Counted from the stretch's first letter, positions 24,228 to 33,315 are shown. The stretch is 35,427 nt of DNA from an uncultured Bacteroidota bacterium (GCA_902825795.1 CADECG010000023.1:1-35427), one strand, 5' to 3'. Notes: generated from the letters alone by a model not told the origin. Program-made: numbers and translations.

Positions 24228-24446
24228 ATGGCCGCCCCGAATAAGAACGGAAAGAAGCTGACCGCGCGCCAAGCGAAGGCCCAAAAGGACCTGTTGGCCA
24301 TTGAGCGAGCGGCAAAACGCGCCGAGCAAAAACAGCAAGGCGTCTTCGATGGACGGTTCCGCGTGAAGGTGGTCAAGGACAAGAAGAAGTATTCGCGGAA
24401 AGGCAAACGCAAGAACGAAGACATCGATCCCGCATCAGCTGGTTGA
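24228..24446 (+). CDS. Small basic protein of unknown function
   Basis: A 72-residue protein, about one third Lys and Arg, with a helical N-terminal half (TARQAKAQKDLLAIERAAKRAEQ), a short strand-like part (GRFRVKVVKDKKKYSRKG) and an acidic tail. It has no signal peptide and no cysteine. Strong charge and small size suggest nucleic-acid or ribosome binding, but that is inference only. The ATG at 24228 is preferred over the TTG six bases upstream. It is divergent from the diheme cytochrome (95-bp gap) and lies 37 bp before the NuoF-like gene. Confidence 0.6.
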   Translation: MAAPNKNGKKLTARQAKAQKDLLAIERAAKRAEQKQQGVFDGRFRVKVVKDKKKYSRKGKRKNEDIDPASAG

Positions 24447-24469
24447 GCCCCTGCCCTTCCACCGATCGC

Positions 24470-24476
24470 TACATTG
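24470..24476 (+). promoter_or_regulatory. Possible -7 box for the NuoF-like gene
   Basis: TACATTG, close to the -7 consensus, ends 7 nt before the ATG at 24484. Use of this site would give an almost leaderless mRNA. Confidence 0.25.
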
Positions 24477-24483
24477 CTTCCGA

Positions 24484-26163
24484 ATGAGCAAGAACATTTC
24501 CTCCCTCTCCGGTCGCGACGACAAGGAATTGCAGGACCCCTTGTGGGAACGATTGCAGCGAGCTGCCGCAGCCACCGGAACACCGAGCACGGACGACCTC
24601 ACCCGGATCGCCGACGACTTTCTCGTTGGCGAGGCCATCACCTATGGAACCAGCTCTTTCTACGATTTCCTGAAGAAGGAGAACCAGGGCATTAAGGCCT
24701 ACGTGTGCAACGGCAGCGCTTGCTTGGTGGCTGGCACACAAGACAAGGTGCATCACGAATTGTCGAAACATTTCAAGGCTGAGGAGATCGGCCATATGTG
24801 TTGCTTGGGCCGTTGCCACGAGAACAGTGCGTTCAATGTCGGCGGGTTGAATTACTCGGGAAATGCGGTTGCCCAACTCGGCGGTATCGCAACCGGAACA
24901 ACTCGCAACGGCATGGATGCGCACCATGTGGGCACGTCAATGGCAGAGCCCATTCTCACCGCGCCCATGCCGCCGTTGAAGGAATTCTATGCACTATGGG
25001 AGCGCGTACTTCAAGGCGACAGCGCTGATGTGTTGAATGAGATCAAGACGGCCACTATCCGCGGGCGCGGCGGCGCGGGCTTCCCCATGGGATTCAAGCT
25101 GCAAGCCTGCAAGGATGCCAAGGACACCAGTGGCAATGGCACGCCGCGCAAGTACATCGTGTGCAATGCCGATGAAGGCGACCCGGGAGCCTTCAGTGAT
25201 CGCTATTTGCTGGAGCAACGGCCGCACTTGGTGTTGCTGGGTATGATGCTGGCCGGTTACTGCGTAGGCGCCGATACCGGCGTGCTCTACATACGTGCCG
25301 AGTACCCGGAAGCGGTGGAAGTCGTGAAGCGGGCGGTCGCGGAGCTGGAAGCGAACGGATGGATCGGACAGAACATAAAAGGCTCCGGTGTCAACTTCCG
25401 TTTCAAGGTGATCAAGGCGGCGGGCGCCTATGTGTGCGGAGAGGAAACCGCGTTGTTGAACAGCATCGAAGGCAAGCGAGGTGAGGTGCGCACGCGCCCA
25501 CCCTACCCTGCACAGCAGGGTTTGTTCAACCGGCCCACCGTGGTGAACAACGTGGAAACATTGGCCTGTGTGCCTTGGGTGGTGAAGCACGGCGGAGCGG
25601 CATTCGCGAAGCTGGGAACGGAGAAGAGCAACGGGACCAAACTCGTGTGCTTGGACAGCGGTTTCAACCGGCCGGGGTTGTACGAAGTGGAATGCGGCAC
25701 TCCGCTGAGCAAGGTGATCGACGAACTGGGCAAAGGCTTTTCACGTCCCACAAAAGCATTGCACATTGGCGGTCCGCTCGGTGGTATTGTACCGCTTCAC
25801 AAGCTCAGCGAGCTCGGTATCGACTTCGAGAGTTTCCAGAAGAACGGCTTCCTGCTGGGCCACGCCAGCGTGCTGAGCATCCCCGCCGACTTCCCAATGG
25901 TGAAGTATCTGGAACACCTGTTCGAATTCACCGCGATGGAGAGTTGCGGGAAGTGTTTCCCTTGTCGCATCGGATCCACCCGCGGGAAGGAACTCATCGA
26001 AGGGGCCCGCCTACACAACCGCAAGATCGATCGCGCACTCTTCAACGACCTGATCGAAACCATGGAGATCGGCAGCCTCTGTGCGCTGGGCGGTGGTTTG
26101 CCGCTCGGTGTGAAGAACGCGATGGAGTACTTCCGCGAAGAGTTGGATGTACACTTCCAGTGA
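24484..26163 (+). CDS. NuoE/NuoF-like NADH-binding flavo-iron-sulfur subunit (FdsB/HoxF type)
   Basis: A 559-residue fusion of two modules. The N-terminal thioredoxin-like [2Fe-2S] domain (about 1-125) has cysteines at 75 and 80 (CNGSAC) and at 107 and 111 (CLGRC), the NuoE pattern. The second module is NuoF-like: GRGGAGFPMG (about 194-203) for NADH/FMN, NADEGDPGAF for FMN, GAYVCGEETALLNSIEG, and a [4Fe-4S] site with SCGKCFPC (Cys 488, 491, 494) plus Cys 533. This fits FdsB of NAD-dependent formate dehydrogenase or HoxF of hydrogenases, and also stand-alone complex I NuoF paralogues. No catalytic partner (FdsA, hydrogenase, NuoG) is beside it, so its substrate is open. All expected cofactor ligands are intact, so it is not decaying. 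Confidence 0.85.
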   Translation: MSKNISSLSGRDDKELQDPLWERLQRAAAATGTPSTDDLTRIADDFLVGEAITYGTSSFYDFLKKENQGIKAYVCNGSACLVAGTQDKVHHELSKHFKAEEIGHMCCLGRCHENSAFNVGGLNYSGNAVAQLGGIATGTTRNGMDAHHVGTSMAEPILTAPMPPLKEFYALWERVLQGDSADVLNEIKTATIRGRGGAGFPMGFKLQACKDAKDTSGNGTPRKYIVCNADEGDPGAFSDRYLLEQRPHLVLLGMMLAGYCVGADTGVLYIRAEYPEAVEVVKRAVAELEANGWIGQNIKGSGVNFRFKVIKAAGAYVCGEETALLNSIEGKRGEVRTRPPYPAQQGLFNRPTVVNNVETLACVPWVVKHGGAAFAKLGTEKSNGTKLVCLDSGFNRPGLYEVECGTPLSKVIDELGKGFSRPTKALHIGGPLGGIVPLHKLSELGIDFESFQKNGFLLGHASVLSIPADFPMVKYLEHLFEFTAMESCGKCFPCRIGSTRGKELIEGARLHNRKIDRALFNDLIETMEIGSLCALGGGLPLGVKNAMEYFREELDVHFQ

Positions 26164-26246
26164 CCGGTCGATCAACCATCCGCACCGTTAACAGTCTTTC
26201 ACTGACAATCCGCCGTGACGGGTCCGGCGGCGGCCGCTGGGCCCTG

Positions 26247-26254
26247 TACTTTTC
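26247..26254 (+). promoter_or_regulatory. Candidate -7 box for the DUF4175 operon
   Basis: TACTTTTC matches seven of eight positions of TAnnTTTG, in the 143-bp gap before 26307. The predicted leader is about 45 nt. Confidence 0.3.
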
Positions 26255-26306
26255 GGCGACCATCGGGCGTTGAGCCCACAGCACCCGGCATGTCGGGACG
26301 AAACGA

Positions 26307-29300
26307 ATGAAGAACTCCGACTACGCGCTGCTGATCGAGAAACTCGATGCCTTCACGCGCAAGTATTACAAGGACCGATTGATACGCGGTGTCCTGTACA
26401 GCGTTGGGCTCGTGGTCGTGTTCTTTCTGGTGGTGGCATTGCTGGAGCATGTTGGGCATTTCAGCTCCGGCGCACGCACCGCTCTTCTCTGGTCATACAT
26501 CGCCGTGGCTGCTGCCATCATTGCGCGCTTCATCGTTTGGCCGCTGGTGAAACTCTTCCACTTGGGCAAGGTGATCTCGCACAACGAAGCCGCCAACATC
26601 GTTGGCAAACACTTCGGCGAGGTGAAGGACAAGCTGTTGAACACGCTGCAACTGAAAGAGCTCTCAAACAGCGACAACGACCGCCGCGAGTGGATCGAAG
26701 CAAGCATCGCACAGCGTAGCCGGGAACTGTCGCCGGTCCCGTTCAGTTCGGCGATCGACCTGAGCAAGAACACACGATACCTGCGATATGCGTTGCCGCC
26801 ATTGGCGGTGTTGGTGCTCCTCCTGTTCGGGGCCCCAAGCTTCAGCGATAGTACCCTGCGTTTGATGCAACCCGGCAAGGAGTTCATTCCCGAAGCCCCT
26901 TTCCGCTTCGTATTGAAGAACACCGATCTGACAGTCCCGGAAACGGAGGATTACGAACTGGAACTCGCACTTGAAGGTGATGTGATCCCACAACGCGTGG
27001 AAGTGGAAGTGGACGGCAACGTGATCCCGATGGTGCGCAAAGGGGGCAATACGTTCGCGCACCGTTTCCGCAACGTGCAGCAAGCCATCGATTTCAACTT
27101 CACGGCGGATGGGTTCGAATCACCGGGCTACACACTCAGCACCACGGCCAATCCACTGCTGCTGGATTTCGGCCTATCCTTCGACTACCCCGCATACTTG
27201 GGACTGAAGGACGAAACGATGATGAACGCCGGTGATGCCACCGTGCCTGCGGGCACGCGCATCACGTGGAACGTGAACACGCGCAGCGCGCAACGACTGG
27301 AACTCGCTTTCGACGATACCACCTACTCGATCGAGCCCAGTGGCGCGGATCGATTCAGCGCCGAGCGCAGGTTCTTCCAGAGCCGCACGTACACCATGGC
27401 TCCGAAAGCGAACACGTCAACCAGCAAACTTCCGCTGCAGTACCGTGTGGAAGTCGTGCCGGACCTCTACCCGTTGATCGCTGTGGATGAGCAAGCGGAC
27501 AGCACCGCGCCCAAGCGCCTCTATTTCCGAGGCGAGATCGGCGACGACCATGGCTTCAAGCGACTGCTGTTCCACTACCGCTTCTTGCAAGGTGGCGACA
27601 GCACGGCCGTGGAGGACCTCGAGCGCACCGTTGAACTGAACGTCGCCCCGACGAACACACGGCAGGAGTTCTTCCATCTCTGGGACATGTACACGTTCAA
27701 CATCGCCGCTGGCGATAAGATCGAGTACTACTTCGAAGTGTGGGACAACGACGGCGTTACCGGCAGCAAGAGCGCACGCAGTCAGGCCAAGGTGTGGGAA
27801 GCACCGACACTGAAAGAACTGGCCGAGGACCAAAGCGCACAGGCAGACGCGATCAAGCAATCGTTGCAGCAGAACATCCGGGAGGCGCAGGACATCCAGC
27901 GTGATCTGGACAAGCTGCGCCGCGAAATGCTCGACAAGAAAGAACTGGAATGGCAGGACAAACAGAAGCTGGAGAACGTCCTCGATCGCCAGAAACAATT
28001 GCAACAGAACATCGAGCGCACCACCGAACAGCTGCGCCAAAGCCAACAGCAGCGGCAGGAGTTCAGCCCCATGGACGAGCGCATGATGGAGAAGCAACAA
28101 CAGATCCAGGAATTGTTCGAGAACGTGCTGACCGAAGAGATGAAGGAACTGTACCGACAGGTGCAGGAAATGATGGAGAAGCTGGACAAGAAGGAACTTC
28201 AGGAGCAAGTGCAAGAAATGAAGATGAGCCAGGAGGACATCGAGAAAGAGCTCGATCGTTCGCTGGAACTCTTCAAGCAGATGGAAGTGGAGCAGAAGGC
28301 ACAGGACATTGCCGATCAGCTGGAGAAGCTGGCGGAGGAACAGAAGAAACTCAGCGAGGAAAGCAAGCAGAACGAGGCCGCCAAGGACGAGCAGAAGCAG
28401 GAGGAGATGAAGGCCAAGCAGGATTCACTGAACAAGGCCTTCGAAGACATTGAAGAGCAGATGAAGGAGCTGGAGGAGAAGAACAAAGAGTTGGAGCAAC
28501 CGAAGGAAATGCCCGACACGAAGAGCGCTGAGGAAGAAGTGAAGAAGGAACAGCAGGAGAGCAAGGAAGAACTGGAGAAGAAGGAGAACAAGAAGGCCAG
28601 CGAGAGCCAGAAGGACGCTGCCGAGCAGATGGAACAGATGGCTTTCCAAATGGAGAGCATGGCCGGAGGCGCCGCACCGGAGCAGCAGGAAGAGGACATG
28701 GATGCGTTGCGCCAGCTACTGGAGAACATCGTTGAACTGAGCCAGGACCAAGAGGCGGTGATGGGCGACCTCGGCAACACCAAGCCGCGCGATCCGCACT
28801 TGGTGGATATCGGCCGCGAGCAGAAGAAACTGCGCGACGATGCCAAGATCATCGAGGACTCGCTCTTCGCACTGAGCAAGCGCGTAGCACAATTGGAATC
28901 GACGATCAACCGCGAGATGAACGCGGTGAACGAGAACATGGACCTTGCCACCGACCTGATCGGCAACAGCCGCGCCAACGACCGGGATAAGCCGATGGCC
29001 GCTGAGAAACAGCAGCGCGCCATGACCTCCCTGAACAATCTGGCCTTGCTACTCGACGAAGCGTTGCAGCAGATGATGCAACAGCAGAACAGTTCCAAGA
29101 TGCCCGGTTCCGGCACGTGCAACAAACCGGGCGGCAAGGGCCAGGGTAAGGGCAAGAAACCCAGTGCCAGCAAAATGAAGGCGCAGCAAGAGGCGCTCAA
29201 CAAACAGTTGGAGGAAATGCGCAAGGGCCAGCAGAAGGGCAAGAAACCCGGCGAGAAGAACGAGGGTGGCTCCGGTCAGCCGGGCATGAGCCAGCAATTG

Positions 29301-29714
29301 GCCAGTATGGCGGCCCAGCAGGCTGCCATCCGCAAGGAGATGCAACGACTGGCGCAGGAGCTGAACAAGGATGGAAGCGGTGCCGGTAATCCCCTTGGCG
29401 ACTTGGCCAAGGAAATGGAGCAGACCGAAAAGGACATCGTGAACAAAAAGATCACGCAAGAGACCATCGAACGCCAGAAGGACATCATGACCCGCCTGCT
29501 GGAACACGAGAAAGCCGAGCGCGAGCGCGAGCAGGACGAGAAGCGCCAGAGCAGCGAAGGCCGCGACTTGTCGCCGGAGGACCCGGCCCGCTTCTTCGAG
29601 TACCAGCGCCGCAAGGAGCGCGAGGCGGAATTGTTGCGAACAATGCCCCCGGGATTGAAGCCGTATTACAAGCAGAAGGTCAATGCCTATTTCGGTAGTT
29701 TTGGCCGACCCTGA
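26307..29714 (+). CDS. DUF4175-family large membrane-anchored coiled-coil protein
   Basis: A 1135-residue protein. Two hydrophobic helices (about 28-50 and 59-84) and a third (about 158-176) anchor it. A beta-rich, Ig-like part (about 185-495) follows, then a very long Gln/Glu/Lys-rich coiled coil (about 500-860) and a second charged helical region with Gly/Lys-rich linkers (about 930-1090). It ends PYYKQKVNAYFGSFGRP. This architecture matches the Bacteroidota DUF4175 family, whose function is unknown. The gene is followed at 8 and 10 nt by an HATPase and ybeY, an arrangement I recall as conserved in flavobacteria, so a shared role in envelope or ribosome stress is possible but not shown. The ATG at 26307 gives a short basic N-terminus before the first helix. 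Confidence 0.85.
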   Translation: MKNSDYALLIEKLDAFTRKYYKDRLIRGVLYSVGLVVVFFLVVALLEHVGHFSSGARTALLWSYIAVAAAIIARFIVWPLVKLFHLGKVISHNEAANIVGKHFGEVKDKLLNTLQLKELSNSDNDRREWIEASIAQRSRELSPVPFSSAIDLSKNTRYLRYALPPLAVLVLLLFGAPSFSDSTLRLMQPGKEFIPEAPFRFVLKNTDLTVPETEDYELELALEGDVIPQRVEVEVDGNVIPMVRKGGNTFAHRFRNVQQAIDFNFTADGFESPGYTLSTTANPLLLDFGLSFDYPAYLGLKDETMMNAGDATVPAGTRITWNVNTRSAQRLELAFDDTTYSIEPSGADRFSAERRFFQSRTYTMAPKANTSTSKLPLQYRVEVVPDLYPLIAVDEQADSTAPKRLYFRGEIGDDHGFKRLLFHYRFLQGGDSTAVEDLERTVELNVAPTNTRQEFFHLWDMYTFNIAAGDKIEYYFEVWDNDGVTGSKSARSQAKVWEAPTLKELAEDQSAQADAIKQSLQQNIREAQDIQRDLDKLRREMLDKKELEWQDKQKLENVLDRQKQLQQNIERTTEQLRQSQQQRQEFSPMDERMMEKQQQIQELFENVLTEEMKELYRQVQEMMEKLDKKELQEQVQEMKMSQEDIEKELDRSLELFKQMEVEQKAQDIADQLEKLAEEQKKLSEESKQNEAAKDEQKQEEMKAKQDSLNKAFEDIEEQMKELEEKNKELEQPKEMPDTKSAEEEVKKEQQESKEELEKKENKKASESQKDAAEQMEQMAFQMESMAGGAAPEQQEEDMDALRQLLENIVELSQDQEAVMGDLGNTKPRDPHLVDIGREQKKLRDDAKIIEDSLFALSKRVAQLESTINREMNAVNENMDLATDLIGNSRANDRDKPMAAEKQQRAMTSLNNLALLLDEALQQMMQQQNSSKMPGSGTCNKPGGKGQGKGKKPSASKMKAQQEALNKQLEEMRKGQQKGKKPGEKNEGGSGQPGMSQQLASMAAQQAAIRKEMQRLAQELNKDGSGAGNPLGDLAKEMEQTEKDIVNKKITQETIERQKDIMTRLLEHEKAEREREQDEKRQSSEGRDLSPEDPARFFEYQRRKEREAELLRTMPPGLKPYYKQKVNAYFGSFGRP

Positions 29715-29722
29715 TACCGGCC

Positions 29723-30154
29723 ATGGCTAACCTGATCGAGGACGTGGAATACACCGAACGCATCGACTTCCCCAGCAAGGCGGAGAACATTGCGTTGGTA
29801 GAAAAGATGATCGACGACGTGTGCGCCAAGCACAACGTGCACGAAAGCCATTACGGCAACATCCTCATCGCCATTACCGAAGCGGTGAACAATGCCATCC
29901 ACCATGGCAACGGCCTCGACCCCAGCAAAAAGGTAACCGTGGGCTACCGCGGCCACGATGGCAAGGTCACCTTCTTCGTAAAGGATCAAGGACCCGGCTT
30001 CGACCACGACAGCCTGCCCGACCCCACCGAACCGCAGAACATCGAGAAGCCCCACGGCCGTGGTGTGTTCCTGATGCGCGCCTTGGCCGATATGGTGGCC
30101 TTCGACGACAATGGCGCTACGGTAGCCATGACGTTCAGTACGCAGCCGCAGTAA
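29723..30154 (+). CDS. RsbW/SpoIIAB-like histidine-kinase-fold ATPase
   Basis: A 143-residue protein consisting of one GHKL (HATPase_c_2) domain, like anti-sigma-factor serine kinases. The N box is ITEAVNNAIHHGN (about 51-63), the G1 box DQGPGF (about 88-93) and the G2 box GRGVFLMRAL (about 112-121). RsbW-like proteins bind a sigma factor or phosphorylate an anti-anti-sigma partner. No STAS-domain partner or sigma factor is nearby. It lies between DUF4175 and ybeY with 8- and 10-nt gaps, so the three are surely cotranscribed. Kinase activity is family knowledge, not visible in the sequence. Confidence 0.88.
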   Translation: MANLIEDVEYTERIDFPSKAENIALVEKMIDDVCAKHNVHESHYGNILIAITEAVNNAIHHGNGLDPSKKVTVGYRGHDGKVTFFVKDQGPGFDHDSLPDPTEPQNIEKPHGRGVFLMRALADMVAFDDNGATVAMTFSTQPQ

Positions 30155-30164
30155 GCGGCAGCGC

Positions 30165-30584
30165 ATGATCTCGTTCGCTGCACAGAACGTTCCCGATGCC
30201 TTCCGCGCCCGCACACTGTTGCGCGTGTGGTTGCTGCGCGTTGCCAAACGCGAGGGGTACAGCATCGAACAACTGAACTACGTGCTAATGACCGACAAGG
30301 AACTGCTGGGCTACAACCGGCACTACCTCGGGCATAACGAATACACGGACATCATCACGTTCGACACATCGGAGCGGGCGAAGGGCGTTGTCATCAGTGG
30401 TGACATCCTCATCAGCTACGACCGCGTGAAGGAGAACGCACGCACGTTCGATGTGCCAGCGCGACAAGAACTAAAGCGTGTTATGGTGCATGGTCTTTTG
30501 CATCTGTGCGGCCATGGCGACAAGGGAGAAAAGCAGCAGCGCGCCATGCGCGCATTGGAGAACAAGTACCTCGCGATCCTCTAA
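30165..30584 (+). CDS. ybeY: Endoribonuclease YbeY (rRNA maturation)
   Basis: A 139-residue YbeY, a metal-dependent RNase for 16S rRNA 3'-end maturation and ribosome quality control. The family's LNYVLMTDKELLGYNRHYLGHNEYTDIITFD block (about 39-69) and the metal site VHGLLHLCGHGD (His 109, His 113) are present. The third ligand position of the classical HGxLHLxGYDH motif is Asp 119 here, a variant I associate with Bacteroidota (CGYKD). The ATG at 30165 starts 10 nt after the HATPase gene. The gene ends about 200 bp before the convergent pdxA. Confidence 0.92.
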   Translation: MISFAAQNVPDAFRARTLLRVWLLRVAKREGYSIEQLNYVLMTDKELLGYNRHYLGHNEYTDIITFDTSERAKGVVISGDILISYDRVKENARTFDVPARQELKRVMVHGLLHLCGHGDKGEKQQRAMRALENKYLAIL

Positions 30585-30625
30585 AAAGCTGTTCACATGT
30601 TCAAAAAGACAAACCGTGTGGACCT

Positions 30626-30785
30626 CAACGCAGAGAGCAGAGTCGCATGGTTCGCAGAGATTTTTCGCTAGGACGAGACGCTGAGTATCCCGCTACGCGG
30701 GATCAGCCCTGCGCCCTGCCATCGACAGAAAACGACTCCGCTCTGCGTCCTCGGCGTCTCTGCCCCTCTGCGGTGAGGCATTTCA
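30626..30785. repeat. Inverted CGCAGAG-type repeat between ybeY and pdxA
   Basis: The left arm contains CGCAGAGAGCAGAGTCGC, the right arm its near complement GTCTCTGCCCCTCTGCGG. Between them lies a perfect 7-bp hairpin with a 3-nt loop (ATCCCGC-TAC-GCGGGAT, 30687-30703). The words CGCAGAG and CTCTGCG recur in the segment. It resembles interspersed CTCTGCG-rich repeats seen in many environmental genomes and may act as a bidirectional terminator for the convergent genes. It has no coding potential. Confidence 0.6.
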
Positions 30786-30789
30786 CGCG

Positions 30790-31854
30790 CTACGCCTTCT
30801 CCTTCTTGCCCCGCTCCTGCGGCTGCAACGGGTTGGCGTGGATCTCCCGGTAGCGATCACGCTGCTCGCGTATGTCGCACGCCAGCCAGATCGCATGGCG
30901 GAAACTGCTTTCGTCAGCCAAGCCCTTGCCTGCAATATCGAGCGCAGTGCCGTGATCGGGACTGGTGCGGATGATCGGCAGGCCTGCGGTGAAGTTGACT
31001 CCGGTACCAAAGCTCAACGCCTTGAACGGCGCAAGACCTTGATCATGGTACATGGCCAATACACCATCGAAGTGCTTGAACTGGCCGCTGCCGAAGAAGC
31101 CATCGGCCGGGTAGGGTCCCATGGCCTTGATGCCCTCCTCCTTCAACTGACGAACGGCGGGCGAAATGCGCTCACGGTCCTCGGTGCCCAAAGCGCCGTT
31201 GTCGCCTGCATGAGGATTGAGACCGAGGATGGCAATGCGCGGATCGATGCATCCGAAATCGCGCATCAAGCTCTGGTGGAACAAGCGTGCCTTGGCAACA
31301 ATGCGTTCTGCGGTAACCGCTTCGGATACATCCTTCAACGGAATGTGACCTGTCACGGTGCCAACGCGGAGACCATCGCCCACGAGGATCATGAGCACTT
31401 GGGAATCGGTGCCCGCAAGGGATTGCAGGAACTCCGTGTGGCCCGGGTACTTGAACCCTACCGCTTGCATTGCGGCTTTATCGATCGGCGCCGTTACCAG
31501 CACGTCCACCTTTCCGGCACCAAGATCCTGCGCTGCCGCTTCAAGGCTCTTGATCGTGTATTCAGCATGCTTGCCACTAGGGCGACCGAGTTCCAGGGGA
31601 AGCTCTTCGTCCCAAATGCTTACGACGTTCAATTTGCGCGCTATGGCTTCGCTTGCATCGGCAATGCGATGGAAGGGCACCGCTTCTTCCAAGCCCAGCG
31701 CCTTGCGGTGGAACGACACAGCCTTTGAGCCGCAGTACAGCACTGGCGTGATCTCTTGCAAGATCCGATTGTCCTCGAAGGTCTTCAGCACTACTTCAAG
31801 ACCTACGCCATGCAGGTCGCCACAACTGATGCCGATACGGGGAATGGAGCTCAT
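30790..31854 (-). CDS. pdxA: 4-hydroxythreonine-4-phosphate dehydrogenase PdxA
   Basis: A 354-residue PdxA, which oxidises 4-phosphohydroxy-L-threonine in the DXP-dependent pathway to pyridoxal phosphate. The N-terminus IGISCGDLHGVGLEVVLKTF corresponds to the GDxxGIGPE motif. The metal ligands are the histidines in GHTEFL, LNPHAGD and MYHDQGL, and GPYPADGFF is also conserved. Length is normal. The frame is open further upstream inside pepA, but ATG 31854 begins the conserved N-terminus and overlaps the pepA stop (ATGA), so the two are translationally coupled. Whether the complete pathway exists cannot be seen here. Confidence 0.93.
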   Translation of the reverse strand: MSSIPRIGISCGDLHGVGLEVVLKTFEDNRILQEITPVLYCGSKAVSFHRKALGLEEAVPFHRIADASEAIARKLNVVSIWDEELPLELGRPSGKHAEYTIKSLEAAAQDLGAGKVDVLVTAPIDKAAMQAVGFKYPGHTEFLQSLAGTDSQVLMILVGDGLRVGTVTGHIPLKDVSEAVTAERIVAKARLFHQSLMRDFGCIDPRIAILGLNPHAGDNGALGTEDRERISPAVRQLKEEGIKAMGPYPADGFFGSGQFKHFDGVLAMYHDQGLAPFKALSFGTGVNFTAGLPIIRTSPDHGTALDIAGKGLADESSFRHAIWLACDIREQRDRYREIHANPLQPQERGKKEKA

Positions 31855-33296
31855 TTCTTGCGTTTGCCTTTTGCGCCGCGCGCTTTCACGAACTGGTAGA
31901 ACAATCGCACACCGCACCCGGTTCCGCCGAGGCCGCGATAGCTATCTCGCTTCAGCAAGTAGGCCGGTCCAGCGATGTCCAAGTGGATCAATGGATGCTT
32001 GGTGAAACGGGCGAGGAACTTGCCTGCCGTTTGCGCCCCGGCCAGATCGCTGCCGAGGTTCTTGATATCAGCGATGCTGCTTTCGATCTCGGCATCGTAC
32101 TCAGGCCAGAAGGGTAGTTGAGCAGTGCGCTCGTACACCTGATCGCCAACGGCTTTCAGTTCCGCGAACCGCGACTCGTCCGCAGTACCCATGACGGCGA
32201 TACCGTAGTTGCCGATGGCCCGCTGCGCCGCACCAGTGAGCGTAGCGATGGTCATCACCAGCTCGGGCTTGAATTGCTCGCCGTAGCTGAGTGCATCGGC
32301 AAGGATCAAGCGGCCTTCGGCATCGGTGTTCATCACTTCCACCGTAAGACCGTTGTGCATGCGGATCACATCGCTCGGTACGATGGCGCGCTCGCCGGGG
32401 CGGTTGTCCGTGCTGGGGATCAAGCCGATCACATGCACAGGCAAGTTCTGCCGCGCGATGGCTGCGATACCACCGCACACTGCGGCGGCACCACCCATAT
32501 CGCACTTCATATAGTCCATGCTATTAGGCGTGGGTTTCAGGCTGAGTCCACCCGTATCGAACACCACACCCTTACCAATGAGCACGATGGGCCGATCGTT
32601 CACGGCGTTCTTCGGCTTGTGTTCCAGCACGGTGAATGTCGGTGGGTCTTGGCTGCCCTTGTTCACGCCGAGCAGGCCGCCCATGCCGAAGGCTTCGATC
32701 TGTTGCTTGTTGAAGACGGTGACCTTGAACCCGATCTGCTTGCCGAGATCGCGGATCTGGCTGGCCATTTGGGTGGCCGTGAGAAAGATCACCGGCTCGT
32801 TCACCCAGTCGCGCGCCATACACACGCTTTCGCAAACGTCATCGATTTCCTCGATCGCATCCTGCGCGATGCCCGCTCCCATAACAGTCAGCTTCTTCAG
32901 CGCATTGCCCTTGCCGCTGGTCTTGTACTTCCGGAACTCGTAGTTGGCCAAGCACACACCTTCGGCCATGGCGACTGTGGCTTCGGCATCGCCGCCCAAG
33001 CCGACCAATTGTGCCTCAGCGAGGCGGAGGCCGTTGAGGCGCGCGCACATTTCCGCACCGGCCTTGCGAGCCCGTTCCAACAACGTGCTGCGGTCTTCCT
33101 TCTTCATGCGGTGCACCAACACCAATTGGCCACCGCTTTCGCTGCCCGCGATCAGGGCATCGGCGTTCAATTGCGCCAATACGTGGTTCTTATCGGCCGC
33201 GCTGAGGCCGAGATCCTTGAGTTGTGCATCGGCGCTGATAATGGCCAGTGTGGCTTTGCCGGCGGCAGGCTTAGTGCCGCGAACGAGGTCGAGCAT
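31851..33296 (-). CDS. pepA: Leucyl aminopeptidase (peptidase family M17)
   Basis: A 481-residue M17 aminopeptidase, a hexameric two-metal enzyme releasing N-terminal residues from peptides. The C-terminal catalytic domain carries LIGKGVVFDTGGLSLKP (metal and Lys site), the KCDMGGAAAVCG block, and the family signature NTDAEGRLILADAL. The N-terminal domain (about 1-150) is diverged, as usual. The frame is open 35 codons upstream, but ATG 33296 (MLDLVRGTK) fits the family start, and a -7-like box lies 20 nt further upstream inside the extension. The gene is first in a pepA-pdxA operon with a 4-bp overlap. The basic tail KGKRKK is a minor oddity. Confidence 0.93.
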   Translation of the reverse strand: MLDLVRGTKPAAGKATLAIISADAQLKDLGLSAADKNHVLAQLNADALIAGSESGGQLVLVHRMKKEDRSTLLERARKAGAEMCARLNGLRLAEAQLVGLGGDAEATVAMAEGVCLANYEFRKYKTSGKGNALKKLTVMGAGIAQDAIEEIDDVCESVCMARDWVNEPVIFLTATQMASQIRDLGKQIGFKVTVFNKQQIEAFGMGGLLGVNKGSQDPPTFTVLEHKPKNAVNDRPIVLIGKGVVFDTGGLSLKPTPNSMDYMKCDMGGAAAVCGGIAAIARQNLPVHVIGLIPSTDNRPGERAIVPSDVIRMHNGLTVEVMNTDAEGRLILADALSYGEQFKPELVMTIATLTGAAQRAIGNYGIAVMGTADESRFAELKAVGDQVYERTAQLPFWPEYDAEIESSIADIKNLGSDLAGAQTAGKFLARFTKHPLIHLDIAGPAYLLKRDSYRGLGGTGCGVRLFYQFVKARGAKGKRKK

Positions 33297-33315
33297 GGGG
33301 TGGTGGTGAAGTGGC

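Noticed and set aside
24133..24315. 61-codon upstream extension of the diheme cytochrome
   Set aside because: It is Ser/Pro/Arg-rich, precedes a complete signal anchor and runs into the divergent small gene.
28316..29242. A 308-codon minus-strand frame rich in Ser, Leu and Cys opposite the DUF4175 gene
   Set aside because: It is the mirror of the Glu/Lys/Gln coiled-coil codons and has no independent protein features.
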